This document shows, piece after piece, positions 36,384 through 44,826 of a stretch of 64,000 nucleotides of DNA; position 1 is the first letter of the stretch, and every line of letters begins with the position of its first letter. The position numbers and the translations under genes were made by a program. The stretch comes from Acinetobacter silvestris (GTDB lineage Bacteria; Pseudomonadota; Gammaproteobacteria; Pseudomonadales; Moraxellaceae), in assembly GCF_002135235.1 (NCBI RefSeq), contig NZ_NEGB01000003.1:1-64000 (forward strand). The letters are read 5' to 3'. Below the pieces are notes generated by a model that was not told where the DNA came from, made no database searches, and saw only the letters and a program-made list of their open reading frames with translations.

Positions 36384-37667
36384 TTATTTGGGTGCCCAAG
36401 CGGGTTCACGAACCTCGCCTTGTTCACTCGGCAGATTCATACGGAAGCGACCATCGGTAGACATGATTGCAAGTAAACCACGATTACCTTCGCGTGTCGC
36501 ATAAACCACCATCTGTCCATTTGGAGAGAAGCTTGGTGACTCATCTAAACTAGTCGGTGTTAAAATATTGGTAATACCTGTGGAAATTTCTTGAATAGCA
36601 ACTTTATAGTTACTGCCTGCTGGACGGTGTACCAGTGCGATATATTTACCATCTGCACTTAAGCTTCCTCGGGCATTAAAAGCACCACGGAAGGTTAAGC
36701 GCTTGGTGGAACCATCTTCAAGGTTATAACGATAAATTTGTGCAGAACCACCACGATCAGACGTAAAAATAAAAGATTTTCCATCTGGTGCATAGCGTGC
36801 TTCAGTATCAATCGCACTGTCATTGGTCATGCGTTTTACTTGACGTGTTTCCAAATTCATTTGGTAAATTTCAGGGTTGTCATGCATTGATGCTGTGAAC
36901 AACATGCTTTTGCCATCAGGGGAGAAGCTTGGTGCACCATTTAAACCACGGAAGCCCGCTAATTTTTCACGCTGACCCGTTGATAAATCTTGTATATAAA
37001 TTGCAGGACGTTTGGTTTCAAATGAAACGTATGCAATTTTTTTAGCATCGGGAGTCCAAGCTGGCGATAAAATTGGATCTCGTGAACTTAAAACGGTTTT
37101 AGGTTGTTCACCATCGGTATCTGCAATTTGTAAAGTATAACGTTGTTCAGGCGTGGCTGGATTACGTAGTACATACGCAATGCGGCCGGTAAAATCACCT
37201 TGAATTCCTGTTAAGGCTTGGTAAATTTCATCACTGATCATATGTGCTGCTGAACGAATTCGCGAAGCGGGTACAGTGAGTAATTCATTAAGTAAAAATT
37301 TTTGTTTTTCAATATCATAGAGTTGGTATTGAACAGCAAAACTACCATCTGCATTTTGTTTTACATCACCTAGAACGACATAAGGTACACCGGCAGCTTT
37401 CCATGCTTCGGCATTGACATTATTTAAACTCGCCGTTGCGGGTAGATTTTTTGAAGCACTGCTAAAACGTCCAGAGCGATTTAAATCTTGCTCAATGATT
37501 GGGTAAATTGCGGAATCATTACTAAAGGGGATGATCGCAATTTTAGGGGCACTTTCGGGTGCTTTTGCAATTTCTAAATGGAGTTGGGCATAAGAGGCTG
37601 TAATTAGAGCAGGACTAAATGCTGCCATCATTGCCAATCCGAATAGATATCTAGGCATCATTTTCAT
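36384..37667 (-). CDS. tolB: Tol-Pal system protein TolB
   Basis: Periplasmic protein that binds Pal and TolA. The 427-residue chain has a signal peptide ending near TASYAQ, an N-terminal alpha/beta domain (IAIIPFSND, YVVLGDVKQNADG) and a C-terminal beta-propeller with repeated DGKxxxFTSxRxGxxxIY blades (PDGKSFIFTSDRGGSAQIY, SPNGQMVVYATREGNRG). Length is typical. A gap of 300 bases separates it from tolA. Confidence 0.96.
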   Translation of the reverse strand: MKMMPRYLFGLAMMAAFSPALITASYAQLHLEIAKAPESAPKIAIIPFSNDSAIYPIIEQDLNRSGRFSSASKNLPATASLNNVNAEAWKAAGVPYVVLGDVKQNADGSFAVQYQLYDIEKQKFLLNELLTVPASRIRSAAHMISDEIYQALTGIQGDFTGRIAYVLRNPATPEQRYTLQIADTDGEQPKTVLSSRDPILSPAWTPDAKKIAYVSFETKRPAIYIQDLSTGQREKLAGFRGLNGAPSFSPDGKSMLFTASMHDNPEIYQMNLETRQVKRMTNDSAIDTEARYAPDGKSFIFTSDRGGSAQIYRYNLEDGSTKRLTFRGAFNARGSLSADGKYIALVHRPAGSNYKVAIQEISTGITNILTPTSLDESPSFSPNGQMVVYATREGNRGLLAIMSTDGRFRMNLPSEQGEVREPAWAPK

Positions 37668-37967
37668 TGGTCGTCATGTACTCAATTAATGGTTTTTAAC
37701 TATGTGTAACTTTTTAGCATAATGACATGATTTTAATCTATATAAAGCGTGTAAGTATGAAGCTAAAATGAATTTTAGATAAATTCTTGCTATAAAGCTG
37801 AATCTATTGTCAATTCAGCAGGGTGAAAGTGCTGAATGGGGTGCTAGCATTTATGTGAGGCGGTGATTTATTTGGGGAATGAATCATTGTGGATTGAGTT
37901 AGAAAATAAACCCTGCCGGAGCAGGGTTTATAATTGCACAGTTATGTGAAGTCTAAAGTTTCATACT
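37668..37967. other. Gap between tolA and tolB
   Basis: 300 bases with no gene. It holds a terminator-like hairpin after tolA (37905-37932), so tolB-pal probably has its own promoter here as well. Confidence 0.6.
37905..37932 (-). terminator. Terminator-like hairpin after tolA
   Basis: AAACCCTGC CGGA GCAGGGTTT, nine-pair stem with a tetraloop, 36 bases past the tolA stop. Flanking A and T runs are short, so it may be partial. Confidence 0.7.
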
Positions 37968-39185
37968 TTATTTTACGGTGAATGATGAGGTGAAACTTCG
38001 AGCCTCACGTCTGGCATCTGGATCAGCTGGCATTGGGTAAGGTGCAGCAGAGCGTACCGCTTGTTCCACACTGGCTTTTACATCTGGGTCAGAGGCACTC
38101 ACAATGACCGAGGCAACAGCACCATTATCTGTGAGTGTTACGCGAGCCGTTGCTTTTTGACCAGATGAATCAGCAGGCATACGCCAAGCATTTCGAACTT
38201 TACTCTCAAAATCGCGTTTTGCAGTGGAAGCAATTTGTTTCGCCTCAGCCTTTTTATTGGCAGCTTCTAATCGTGCTTTTTCAGCAGAAGATGCTTTTTC
38301 TTCGGCATCACGTTCAGCTTTATCCGAAGCAGCTTTGTCTTTAGCAGCTTTATCCGCAGCAGCTTTGTCTTTGGCAGCTTGATTCGTAGCGGCTTTGTCT
38401 TTGGCAGCTTTATCCGCAGCAGCTTTGTCTTTGGCAGCTTGATTCGCAGCGGCTTTGTCTTTGGCAGCTTTATCCGCAGCAGCTTTGTCTTTAGCAGCTT
38501 GATTCGTAGCGGCTTTGTCTTTGGCAGCTTTATCCGCAGCAGCTTTGTCTTTAGCAGCTTGATTCGTAGCGGCTTTGTCTTTAGCAGCTTGATTCGCAGC
38601 GGCTTTGTCTTTTGCAGCTTTATCCGCAGCAGCTTTGTCTTTAGCAGCTTGATTCGTAGCGGCTTTGTCTTTAGCAGCTTGATTCGCAGCGGCTTTGTCT
38701 TTTGCAGCTTTATCGGCAGCAGCTTTGTCTTTGGCAGCTTGATTCGCAGCATCAGTTTTAGCTTTTGCATCGATATCTGCTTTGTCTTTTATGGCTTGAG
38801 CAGCCAATAGTGCAGCTTGTTCTGCTTGCAATTTTTGTTCGGCAGCTTTTGCCTCATTTGCAGCTTTTTGCAGATCAACTTTAGGTTGTTGTGGCTGAGT
38901 CGTTGGAAGTTCTGGTGCAATTGGATCGGGCTCTGCAGTTTGCTGAATATTTTCGGCAACTTGAGTATCTGTAGTTTCAGTTGAATCTGTTTGTTCTAAA
39001 GGTTTAGCCTCCAATGGCGGTAAATCTTCAGGATTAATTAATACTGTTTTAATTTGTTTAGGTGCTTCTGGTGGCTTACTCATACCTAAAAAAAGTAAGC
39101 CAGTAATTGCCACTACATGAATTGCAATAGTAAAGCCAAGTGCAATCGCTTTTTCTTTAGATGCAGGCTGATTTAAATCTTTCAT
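37968..39185 (-). CDS. tolA: Tol-Pal system protein TolA
   Basis: Inner-membrane protein that spans the periplasm and transmits force to Pal. The 405-residue chain has one N-terminal membrane helix ([21 protein letters not shown]), a long proline then lysine/alanine-rich helix, and a C-terminal domain ([23 protein letters not shown]...). The middle carries about 14 tandem 10-residue units of the form AAKDKAAxxx (x mostly DK or NQ pairs), encoded by 30-bp DNA repeats. These repeats probably vary in number between strains. Confidence 0.94.
   Translation of the reverse strand: MKDLNQPASKEKAIALGFTIAIHVVAITGLLFLGMSKPPEAPKQIKTVLINPEDLPPLEAKPLEQTDSTETTDTQVAENIQQTAEPDPIAPELPTTQPQQPKVDLQKAANEAKAAEQKLQAEQAALLAAQAIKDKADIDAKAKTDAANQAAKDKAAADKAAKDKAAANQAAKDKAATNQAAKDKAAADKAAKDKAAANQAAKDKAATNQAAKDKAAADKAAKDKAATNQAAKDKAAADKAAKDKAAANQAAKDKAAADKAAKDKAATNQAAKDKAAADKAAKDKAASDKAERDAEEKASSAEKARLEAANKKAEAKQIASTAKRDFESKVRNAWRMPADSSGQKATARVTLTDNGAVASVIVSASDPDVKASVEQAVRSAAPYPMPADPDARREARSFTSSFTVK
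38311..38750 (-). repeat. Tandem 30-bp coding repeats in tolA
   Basis: About 14 copies of a 30-base unit (read leftward: roughly GCTGCCAAAGACAAAGC plus a variable AA/NQ or DK codon pair). Two variants alternate, giving a 60-base higher-order period. Neighbouring copies differ at only a few bases, which suggests recent expansion by slippage or unequal recombination. Confidence 0.93.
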
Positions 39186-39188
39186 AGC

Positions 39189-39638
39189 TTACTCTAATGG
39201 TTTGGTTAATAAACCAACTTGAGTTAAGCCTGCGTCTTGTAATGCTGCCATAAGACTCATGACATCACCATAAGGGCGATTTTTATCACCATTGACCAGA
39301 ACACTAAATTTTTGCTTTTGAGCTTCAGAATCAGTTTGAGCTTTATTTAAAACTTGTTTCAGTTGTTCTAGGTTTAAAGCTTCATCTTGATGATTGTTAT
39401 CTTTTAATAAGTAGCGGCCTTGTTTATCTAAAGTCACAATGGCAAGATTTTCTTTAGACTCAATGGGATGGCTATTGGCTTGTGGTAAGTCAACATCGAC
39501 ACCAGTCGTAATCATGGGTGCCGTAACCATAAAAATTACCAATAACACCAACATCACGTCAATGTAGGGCACGACGTTCATATCACTTTTTAAAGGTTTT
39601 TTGATGCGCTCAAAGCGTCCGGAACGTTGAATCGCCAT
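39189..39638 (-). CDS. tolR: Tol-Pal system protein TolR
   Basis: The 149-residue protein has a short cytoplasmic N-terminus, one membrane helix with the conserved aspartate (NVVPYIDVMLVLLVIFMVT) and a periplasmic domain. It forms the proton-driven motor with TolQ. It overlaps tolQ by one base and is 3 bases from tolA. Confidence 0.96.
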   Translation of the reverse strand: MAIQRSGRFERIKKPLKSDMNVVPYIDVMLVLLVIFMVTAPMITTGVDVDLPQANSHPIESKENLAIVTLDKQGRYLLKDNNHQDEALNLEQLKQVLNKAQTDSEAQKQKFSVLVNGDKNRPYGDVMSLMAALQDAGLTQVGLLTKPLE

Positions 39639-40351
39639 TAGTCATTTCCCTGTGTAGTTCCCACAGACTGACGTTGTAATAGCGCCACCATTTCTTCTGC
39701 AAATAATGCACGGTCAGAATAAACCTCTTCACCCTTAGAGGTGTAATGGTTAAAGGCTAATACCGCAGGAATCGCAGCAAATAGGCCAATGGCTGTTGCA
39801 ATGAGTGCTTCGGCAATCCCTGGTGCAACTGTTGCTAAAGTGACTTGATCAACCTGAGCTAAACCAATAAAGGCATTCATAATGCCCCATACAGTGCCAA
39901 ATAAACCGACATAAGGTGCAACAGAACCAATACTCGCCAATGCACTTAAGCCATTTTCTAAACGACTTTGGTCACGACTTAAACCGACACGTAAAATACG
40001 TTCAGTGCCTTCGACCATTTGTGCAGTATCGGCTTGGCATTTTTTAAGTTTTAAAAACTCACCTAAGCCTTGATAGAAAATGTCTTCTAAACCGTCACGT
40101 TTAGAGTTCAGTTGAGCATTGTTAAATAAAGTATTCAGTTCTGCACCCGACCAGAATATTTTCTGGAAATGATCATCACCTTGTTTGGCTTTTTTATAGC
40201 CCATATGTAACTTGGCAATTAGATACCAGCTCAATAAAGACGCTAATACTAAAATAAGCATGACCAGTTGAACTACTGGACTTGCTTGTAAAATTAAATC
40301 AGATAGATGTAGAGAGGATTCTAGTTGTGTTGCCATAGTTACATGTGCCAA
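39638..40351 (-). CDS. tolQ: Tol-Pal system protein TolQ
   Basis: The 237-residue MotA/TolQ/ExbB protein has three membrane segments and the signature ASIGSVAPYVGLFGTVWGIMNAF, then TLATVAPGIAEALIATAIGLFAAIPAV. Motor subunit with TolR. Eight bases separate it from ybgC. Confidence 0.97.
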   Translation of the reverse strand: MAHVTMATQLESSLHLSDLILQASPVVQLVMLILVLASLLSWYLIAKLHMGYKKAKQGDDHFQKIFWSGAELNTLFNNAQLNSKRDGLEDIFYQGLGEFLKLKKCQADTAQMVEGTERILRVGLSRDQSRLENGLSALASIGSVAPYVGLFGTVWGIMNAFIGLAQVDQVTLATVAPGIAEALIATAIGLFAAIPAVLAFNHYTSKGEEVYSDRALFAEEMVALLQRQSVGTTQGND

Positions 40352-40359
40352 TAATATTT

Positions 40360-40767
40360 TTATTCGTGAGCTAATTCTTTTTGAATTAATTCACGGATTT
40401 CGTGAGGAATTCTACAAGGTTTCATTTCAGCACTAATACATGCCAATTCCACCTCGCCAGAAGCAAGCATGATTTCACCACGATAAATATTTTGTTGCAA
40501 TACAAAAGACGTAGCTTTACATGAAACTACACTTGCCGTAACGGTAATTAAGTCATCCATAAGTATAGGGCGTGAATATTTCAAAGCAATTTTATGTACG
40601 ACAAAGTTGTAGTCTTTCTGATGCCAGTAATGACTAACTCCTGATGCTCGTAGCCATTCGGTACGTGCGCGTTCCATAAAACGGATATGGTTAGCATGGT
40701 AAACAATTCCACCTGCATCTGTATCTTCAATATATACACGGATTTGGAATTCAAATTTGTTCGCCAT
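40360..40767 (-). CDS. ybgC: YbgC acyl-CoA thioesterase of the tol-pal operon
   Basis: The 135-residue hot-dog thioesterase has the 4-hydroxybenzoyl-CoA-thioesterase-like motif YIEDTDAGGIVYHANHIRFMERARTEW with the catalytic aspartate. It is the first gene of the tol-pal operon in many proteobacteria. Met at 40767 is preferred to 40779. Its upstream DNA is where the prophage begins, so its promoter may be close to or altered by the insertion. Confidence 0.93.
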   Translation of the reverse strand: MANKFEFQIRVYIEDTDAGGIVYHANHIRFMERARTEWLRASGVSHYWHQKDYNFVVHKIALKYSRPILMDDLITVTASVVSCKATSFVLQQNIYRGEIMLASGEVELACISAEMKPCRIPHEIRELIQKELAHE

Positions 40768-40779
40768 CTCTAACACCAT

Positions 40780-40808
40780 ATTTAAAATTAAATATTAATA
40801 TATTTCAA
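40780..40808 (-). promoter_or_regulatory. Candidate ybgC-tol-pal promoter
   Basis: Read leftward: TTGAAA (40808-40803) and TTAAAT (40785-40780) with 17 bases between, just upstream of ybgC. The region is very AT-rich, so chance matches are likely. Confidence 0.35.
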
Positions 40809-40936
40809 TATCTTAATTGATATTTACTAACTTGTGATAAGAGCTAAAACTTGATTTCTTTTAATTTGTAGACGCATGGTAGACGCTAAAATAATAAGGT
40901 ATATTATTGCGAATTATTGCTTAACTTAATTCTACT

Positions 40937-42163
40937 ATGGCCAACACAAGAATAAAACTCACAAAAACATATATAGATAATCTCAGTGAGACTGGTATCT
41001 ATCGCGATAGTGAATTAATTGGTTTTGCTATTCGTGTCAACACAACCTGTAAAACGTATGTTGTAGAGAAAAAAGTTAATGGCAAGGCTGTCAGGTCTAC
41101 GATTGGTCTACATGGAAATCTAACATTAGCTCAGGCACGAATTTTAGCACAGGGCGTACTTTCACAAATGGCGCAAGGTTACAATCCGAATCAAATTAAA
41201 AAAGAAAAAAGAGAGCAGTTAATACTCAATGATAAGGTGTCAAAACAACAACCCACACTAGCAATTGCATATGATGAATACTTAAAGCATCGAAAGTTAA
41301 AAAGCAGAAGTTTAGAGGACTACAATCGAACGGTAGACCAATATCTATTTGAGTGGAAGAATTTAAAGCTCATTGAAATAACCAGAACTCATGTACAAGA
41401 AAAATACGCAGAACTCACTGAAAATAGCCCAGCCCAAGCAAATATCGCAATGGCTGTATTTAGAGCAATATTTAATTTCTCTATAGAGCATTTCCTTGAT
41501 GAAAATGATAATTCACTGATAAATACAACCAACCCCGTTGCAACACTTAAAGCAAAACGAACATGGAATAAGATAAAACGCCGAAAAGGATATGTGAAAC
41601 AAGAGCAGTTAGGCGACTGGGTTAATGCTGTTATGAATTTCACAGCTTTACGCCAAGAACGAAACACCGTTAGAGATTTTCTACTAACCTTAGTCCTAAC
41701 AGGATTTAGACGAAAAGAATGTGAAACACTAACTTGGGATGCAATTGACTTGAAGTATGGATGGATTACTTCACTAGATCCTAAGAATGATGATCCTCAC
41801 ACCTTGCCAATGGGTGACAGGCTTTGGGAGATAATGAAAAGCCGAAAGGAGCAACAATATAATGATTATGTATTTGCTTCGCCACGGTCAAAACTAAAGG
41901 GCTATACAACACACTTATATGAAGCTAAAGCGAAAGTAATTGAGGCGAGTGGAGTGGAGTTTACTTTTCATGATCTACGAAGAACATTTAGCTCAATTGC
42001 TGAAAATTTAGATTATGGCCAATACACGATAAAGCGTCTTTTAAATCACACCGTTTCATCGGATGTGACCGAAGGCTATGTACAAATTAGTGATAAAAAA
42101 TTAAGAATGGCTATGCAAGAAATTGAAGATATTGTTTTTATGGGGCATGAAAAAGGGGATTAA
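40937..42163 (+). CDS. int: Prophage tyrosine-recombinase integrase
   Basis: This 408-residue integrase has an N-terminal arm-binding region (ELIGFAIRVNTTCKTYVVEKK), a SAM-like core-binding domain and the catalytic domain with arginine in LTGFRRKECETLTW, the HxxR box FHDLRRTFSS, a late histidine in LLNHTV and the nucleophile in VTEGYVQ. It inserts the phage by site-specific recombination at attB. It is divergent from ybgC and marks the left end of the prophage. Its stop lies in the loop of a hairpin shared with the convergent next gene. Confidence 0.93.
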   Translation: MANTRIKLTKTYIDNLSETGIYRDSELIGFAIRVNTTCKTYVVEKKVNGKAVRSTIGLHGNLTLAQARILAQGVLSQMAQGYNPNQIKKEKREQLILNDKVSKQQPTLAIAYDEYLKHRKLKSRSLEDYNRTVDQYLFEWKNLKLIEITRTHVQEKYAELTENSPAQANIAMAVFRAIFNFSIEHFLDENDNSLINTTNPVATLKAKRTWNKIKRRKGYVKQEQLGDWVNAVMNFTALRQERNTVRDFLLTLVLTGFRRKECETLTWDAIDLKYGWITSLDPKNDDPHTLPMGDRLWEIMKSRKEQQYNDYVFASPRSKLKGYTTHLYEAKAKVIEASGVEFTFHDLRRTFSSIAENLDYGQYTIKRLLNHTVSSDVTEGYVQISDKKLRMAMQEIEDIVFMGHEKGD

Positions 42164-42172
42164 ATCCCCTTT
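42152..42172. terminator. Bidirectional hairpin between int and the leftward operon
   Basis: AAAGGGGAT (42152-42160) pairs with ATCCCCTTT (42164-42172); the loop is the int stop codon TAA. The stop of the opposing gene at 42171 is in the other arm. A compact terminator for two convergent transcripts. Confidence 0.75.
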
Positions 42173-42437
42173 ATGCTGTGTGTTTGAGTTTTCTGCCGTG
42201 GAAGAAATCAATTACATCGGCTTTTCTATACAAAACTTTCCGAGTACCTTCTGGCTTCATATATGGAATACCACCACCATCACAACGTTTTAGCTGCAAC
42301 CACGGTAAAGAGACTTCAAAAGTAATTGCAATAGTCTCAGGAGGAAAAGCGGCATCACTAGGTGAAGCCCAAAATTTAATTGCTTCCGCAGTTCTTTGCT
42401 CAATGGACATTCGATCCAATTTAGTTAAACGGCTCAT
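42171..42437 (-). CDS. Excisionase-like small DNA-binding protein
   Basis: The 88-residue protein ends with a winged-helix-like pattern common in phage excisionases and AlpA-type proteins (GGIPYMKPEGTRKVLYRKADVIDFF). Next to int and last in the left operon, where xis usually sits, it is the best candidate for Xis. A perfect GGAGG lies 8 bases before the ATG. The role is inferred from position and pattern. Confidence 0.65.
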   Translation of the reverse strand: MSRLTKLDRMSIEQRTAEAIKFWASPSDAAFPPETIAITFEVSLPWLQLKRCDGGGIPYMKPEGTRKVLYRKADVIDFFHGRKLKHTA

Positions 42438-42653
42438 TCATGACACCTCCTTCAAACTTTTAACCACTTCTTCGGGTAAATCATTTTTGGATTCAGCCCA
42501 ATAATCAACATTGGCCTCACCATACAATTTAATTTCTTTCTTACAGTTTTTGCACTCAATATCCCATTCACCAACAAGATCATCTTCATGCACTTCTGAG
42601 ATATCTTCTTTATTCATACCAAAAGAGCAGTAAGGGCAATTAAAATCCATCAT
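42438..42653 (-). CDS. Phage zinc-ribbon protein, hypothetical (71 aa)
   Basis: The small acidic protein has two CxxC pairs (CPYC near residue 5 and CKNC near residue 34), so it likely binds one zinc. Function unknown. Good GGAG site before ATG 42653; overlaps its upstream neighbour by 14 bases. Confidence 0.65.
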   Translation of the reverse strand: MMDFNCPYCSFGMNKEDISEVHEDDLVGEWDIECKNCKKEIKLYGEANVDYWAESKNDLPEEVVKSLKEVS

Positions 42654-43011
42654 GACTTTGCTCCTGTGCTTCGATCATGGCCCTGTATGCACTCGCAGTG
42701 GAGTTTCTATTGTCATAAATGGCTTTGAGCATTTTTTCAGTTGGTTTTTTTGGCACCAAAACAAAACCTTCAGGCACCGCTTGAGCTTTTACAAAATTGA
42801 TAGCCTTTTTCCACATTGCCCAACCAGTATTGACGCGATGAAAAACATCATTTGCATCATCTTCGTAAATTGGCTCAATGCCATCTTTGACAACATAGTT
42901 ACCTTGATCCATATCAAAGGTTAAAAAACTAAAATGGTCAGGCAGCCAATATTTAGCTTCAAAGTTTGGCAACTGCTCAGCCCAGAATGATTGTTTTTCT
43001 TTAATATCCAT
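42640..43011 (-). CDS. Phage hypothetical protein (123 aa)
   Basis: Soluble 123-residue protein with a conserved-looking core (GWAMWKKAINFVKAQAVPEGFVLVPKKPTEKML) seen in many phage and host hypothetical proteins; the PEGFVLVPKKPTxxM motif is widespread in phage early regions. Function unknown. ATG 43011 overlaps the upstream TGA (TGATG). Confidence 0.65.
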   Translation of the reverse strand: MDIKEKQSFWAEQLPNFEAKYWLPDHFSFLTFDMDQGNYVVKDGIEPIYEDDANDVFHRVNTGWAMWKKAINFVKAQAVPEGFVLVPKKPTEKMLKAIYDNRNSTASAYRAMIEAQEQSHDGF

Positions 43012-43202
43012 CACGCCACCAATTTTCCATCAACAAACATTACAATTTGAATGGCACCTTGAGTGCGGTCATTCACCAGTTTTTTGAAATACCCAATGGC
43101 TTCACCTAAGGTATTCTCATCTGCCTGAGCAGGGCGTACAGCAAGAGTCTCAACAGCGACAAGCAATTTACGGATCTCGTGCATTTCTATTTTTTCTGAC
43201 AT
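43011..43202 (-). CDS. Phage hypothetical protein (63 aa)
   Basis: Starts MSEKIEMHEIRKLLVAVET. Short helical protein, no family recognised. Its start overlaps the stop of the preceding small gene (TGATG at 43204-43200), continuing the chain of coupled small genes in the left operon. Confidence 0.6.
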   Translation of the reverse strand: MSEKIEMHEIRKLLVAVETLAVRPAQADENTLGEAIGYFKKLVNDRTQGAIQIVMFVDGKLVA

Positions 43203-43348
43203 CACTTTCTCCAAATCGCTTCTTTAAGTTTTGCATCAATCACCAGAGCTTCAATTTCACCGCTACTGACATTGGAAAATACGTGGATCATTTTCTTCCC
43301 GAACACATTAAGTGTCCGGGTGATGGTGGAGTAGTGATAGCCCATCAT
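43202..43348 (-). CDS. Phage small protein (48 aa)
   Basis: A short frame, MMGYHYSTITRTLNVFGKK to the end AIWRK, lies exactly between the exonuclease gene and the next small gene, with start/stop overlaps on both sides (ATGATG and TGATG). This packing makes it very likely to be translated. No family recognised. Confidence 0.6.
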   Translation of the reverse strand: MMGYHYSTITRTLNVFGKKMIHVFSNVSSGEIEALVIDAKLKEAIWRK

Positions 43349-43962
43349 GCAGCTACCTCGCTTGGTGCGAGTTCAGACATGGCTAGATCAACTCTTTGAT
43401 TGAACTTAATAACTGATTGTTCAATCCCTGTAATATCTAAATCTTTAGCAAACACACGAATAACAATAAGTTGAAGCTCTTCTGGTAGGCGTGGATCGTA
43501 GCTAATAAAGTCACACCAAACACGTCGAGTACATGCCATTTGCAAAGTGATCTGAGGAACGTACTCATCAGGTACTTGCTTCGTAAAAAGTGTATTCAAG
43601 TGCGTTATGGTGGAAGGGCATTTCGCTTCAATTTGCCCATCTTTACCAACCAATCCATCAGGTGAAGCCCCACAATTTTTAATAGCAGGATGGTCAATCA
43701 AGCCAACATCAATAACAAAATTGCCTGTCTCATTTTCATAAGCCACTATCGCATAAGGCTCTTGATCGATACCCCACTGCATAGGGCCTGTTGTTTTAGT
43801 TTCCTCTTGAACGCCAGTTAGGCGCTCAGCAATAATAGTTAGAGTGATTGCATTGAATGCCTTGCCTTTGGATGGTTTAGCATCAATATCCTTAACTCGG
43901 CTGGCGGTAACTTTTCCGCACCGCTGAGCATGCCAATCCCCATTACGCTGGAGAATGTTCAT
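43345..43962 (-). CDS. YqaJ-type phage exonuclease (lambda Exo-like)
   Basis: The 205-residue protein has the YqaJ / lambda exonuclease fold motifs: WHAQRCGKVTASR near the N-terminus, then CGASPDGLVGKDGQIEAKCPS with the D...ExK nuclease residues, and VPQITLQMACTRRVWCDF. It would resect DNA ends for the annealing protein encoded just upstream. Start ATG 43962 has an AAGGAG site inside the end of that gene (20-base overlap), which indicates coupling of the two recombination proteins. Confidence 0.87.
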   Translation of the reverse strand: MNILQRNGDWHAQRCGKVTASRVKDIDAKPSKGKAFNAITLTIIAERLTGVQEETKTTGPMQWGIDQEPYAIVAYENETGNFVIDVGLIDHPAIKNCGASPDGLVGKDGQIEAKCPSTITHLNTLFTKQVPDEYVPQITLQMACTRRVWCDFISYDPRLPEELQLIVIRVFAKDLDITGIEQSVIKFNQRVDLAMSELAPSEVAA

Positions 43963-44815
43963 AGACTTCTCCTTGCTGATTGTCAGCATTTTGTGCAGCA
44001 ATTTTTAAAGACTCTTTATGGATAGACCAAAAATGCGAGCGACATTTGCTTTTTGGAAGTTCTGCGTAGCCAGCTTCAAGTGCTTCCATTCCATCCAGAG
44101 CAAGATCGCGCATACCTGTTAGGTGCGTATCCTCAAATTCTTGGTAACCAACAGGGATTAAGTCATTTTCAATTTTCTTTTGATCACCAAAGAGCTCGGA
44201 TCCACCAACGGTAATCTCCTTACCTTGCATTTCCTCAACTGTGTATTCGTTTCCAATCTCCTCAGGAAATGCTTTGCGTAATGCACCTGCTTCAGCACAT
44301 TTTGCTAACTGACCACGTTTCCGTTTAGTCCACATTGAATTTAGCCCACCATCCTTTGTTGTTGAGCATGCTTCTTCAAAATATTCAGTGTGGCAAAATG
44401 GAACTTTCTCGCCATGAATGATTCGATAGATTGTTACGGTGCAATACTCGGGAACGGTGTGAGTAACAACTCCAAACTTAATATCAACCATTGGTCCAAA
44501 CACTGGCGCATCTTGACCTGCATATTGATTTGTTCTTGTTGCTGTAATTCGATGTTCAGTAATTGACGGCATTATCACATCACGCCAGTTTGACTGGCCT
44601 GTTTTAGAGTCCTTCACACTCATTGGGACGATATGACAAGGCTTCTTCATGATGTCGAGATGACGAGCTCTAGCATATTCAACAGCCATGATGATTGATT
44701 CAGGTTTTGCACCAGGAAAGATTGAAGATGTAAGGGCAGACCACATCGACTCATCAAGATCGAAATCTTTAATCGAGACACCCAATTGCTGTTCTATTTG
44801 TACGACTGCACTCAT
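43943..44815 (-). CDS. Bet/RecT-type single-strand annealing protein
   Basis: The 290-residue protein resembles phage recombination protein Bet/RecT: SIFPGAKPESIIMAVEYARARHLDIMKKPCHIVPM, ITEHRITATRTNQYAG, and MWTKRKRGQLAKCAEAGALRKAFPEEIG. It anneals complementary single strands after exonuclease action. It pairs with the downstream YqaJ exonuclease as a phage recombination module. Confidence 0.87.
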   Translation of the reverse strand: MSAVVQIEQQLGVSIKDFDLDESMWSALTSSIFPGAKPESIIMAVEYARARHLDIMKKPCHIVPMSVKDSKTGQSNWRDVIMPSITEHRITATRTNQYAGQDAPVFGPMVDIKFGVVTHTVPEYCTVTIYRIIHGEKVPFCHTEYFEEACSTTKDGGLNSMWTKRKRGQLAKCAEAGALRKAFPEEIGNEYTVEEMQGKEITVGGSELFGDQKKIENDLIPVGYQEFEDTHLTGMRDLALDGMEALEAGYAELPKSKCRSHFWSIHKESLKIAAQNADNQQGEVYEHSPA

Positions 44816-44826
44816 ATTCTTATTCC

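Noticed and set aside
38311..38750. Regular 30-bp spacing resembling a CRISPR array
   Set aside because: The units are directly adjacent without unique spacers and encode the TolA helix in frame.
38267..38810. Long open frames on both strands within tolA (about 167 and 143 codons)
   Set aside because: They are by-products of the 30-bp repeat, which keeps every frame open; the products are monotonous ([15 protein letters not shown]) and lack ribosome sites.
40871..40896. TAGACGC repeated 11 bases apart just before int, considered as attachment core
   Set aside because: Two close copies cannot be attL and attR; the right end is outside the window, so the core cannot be named.
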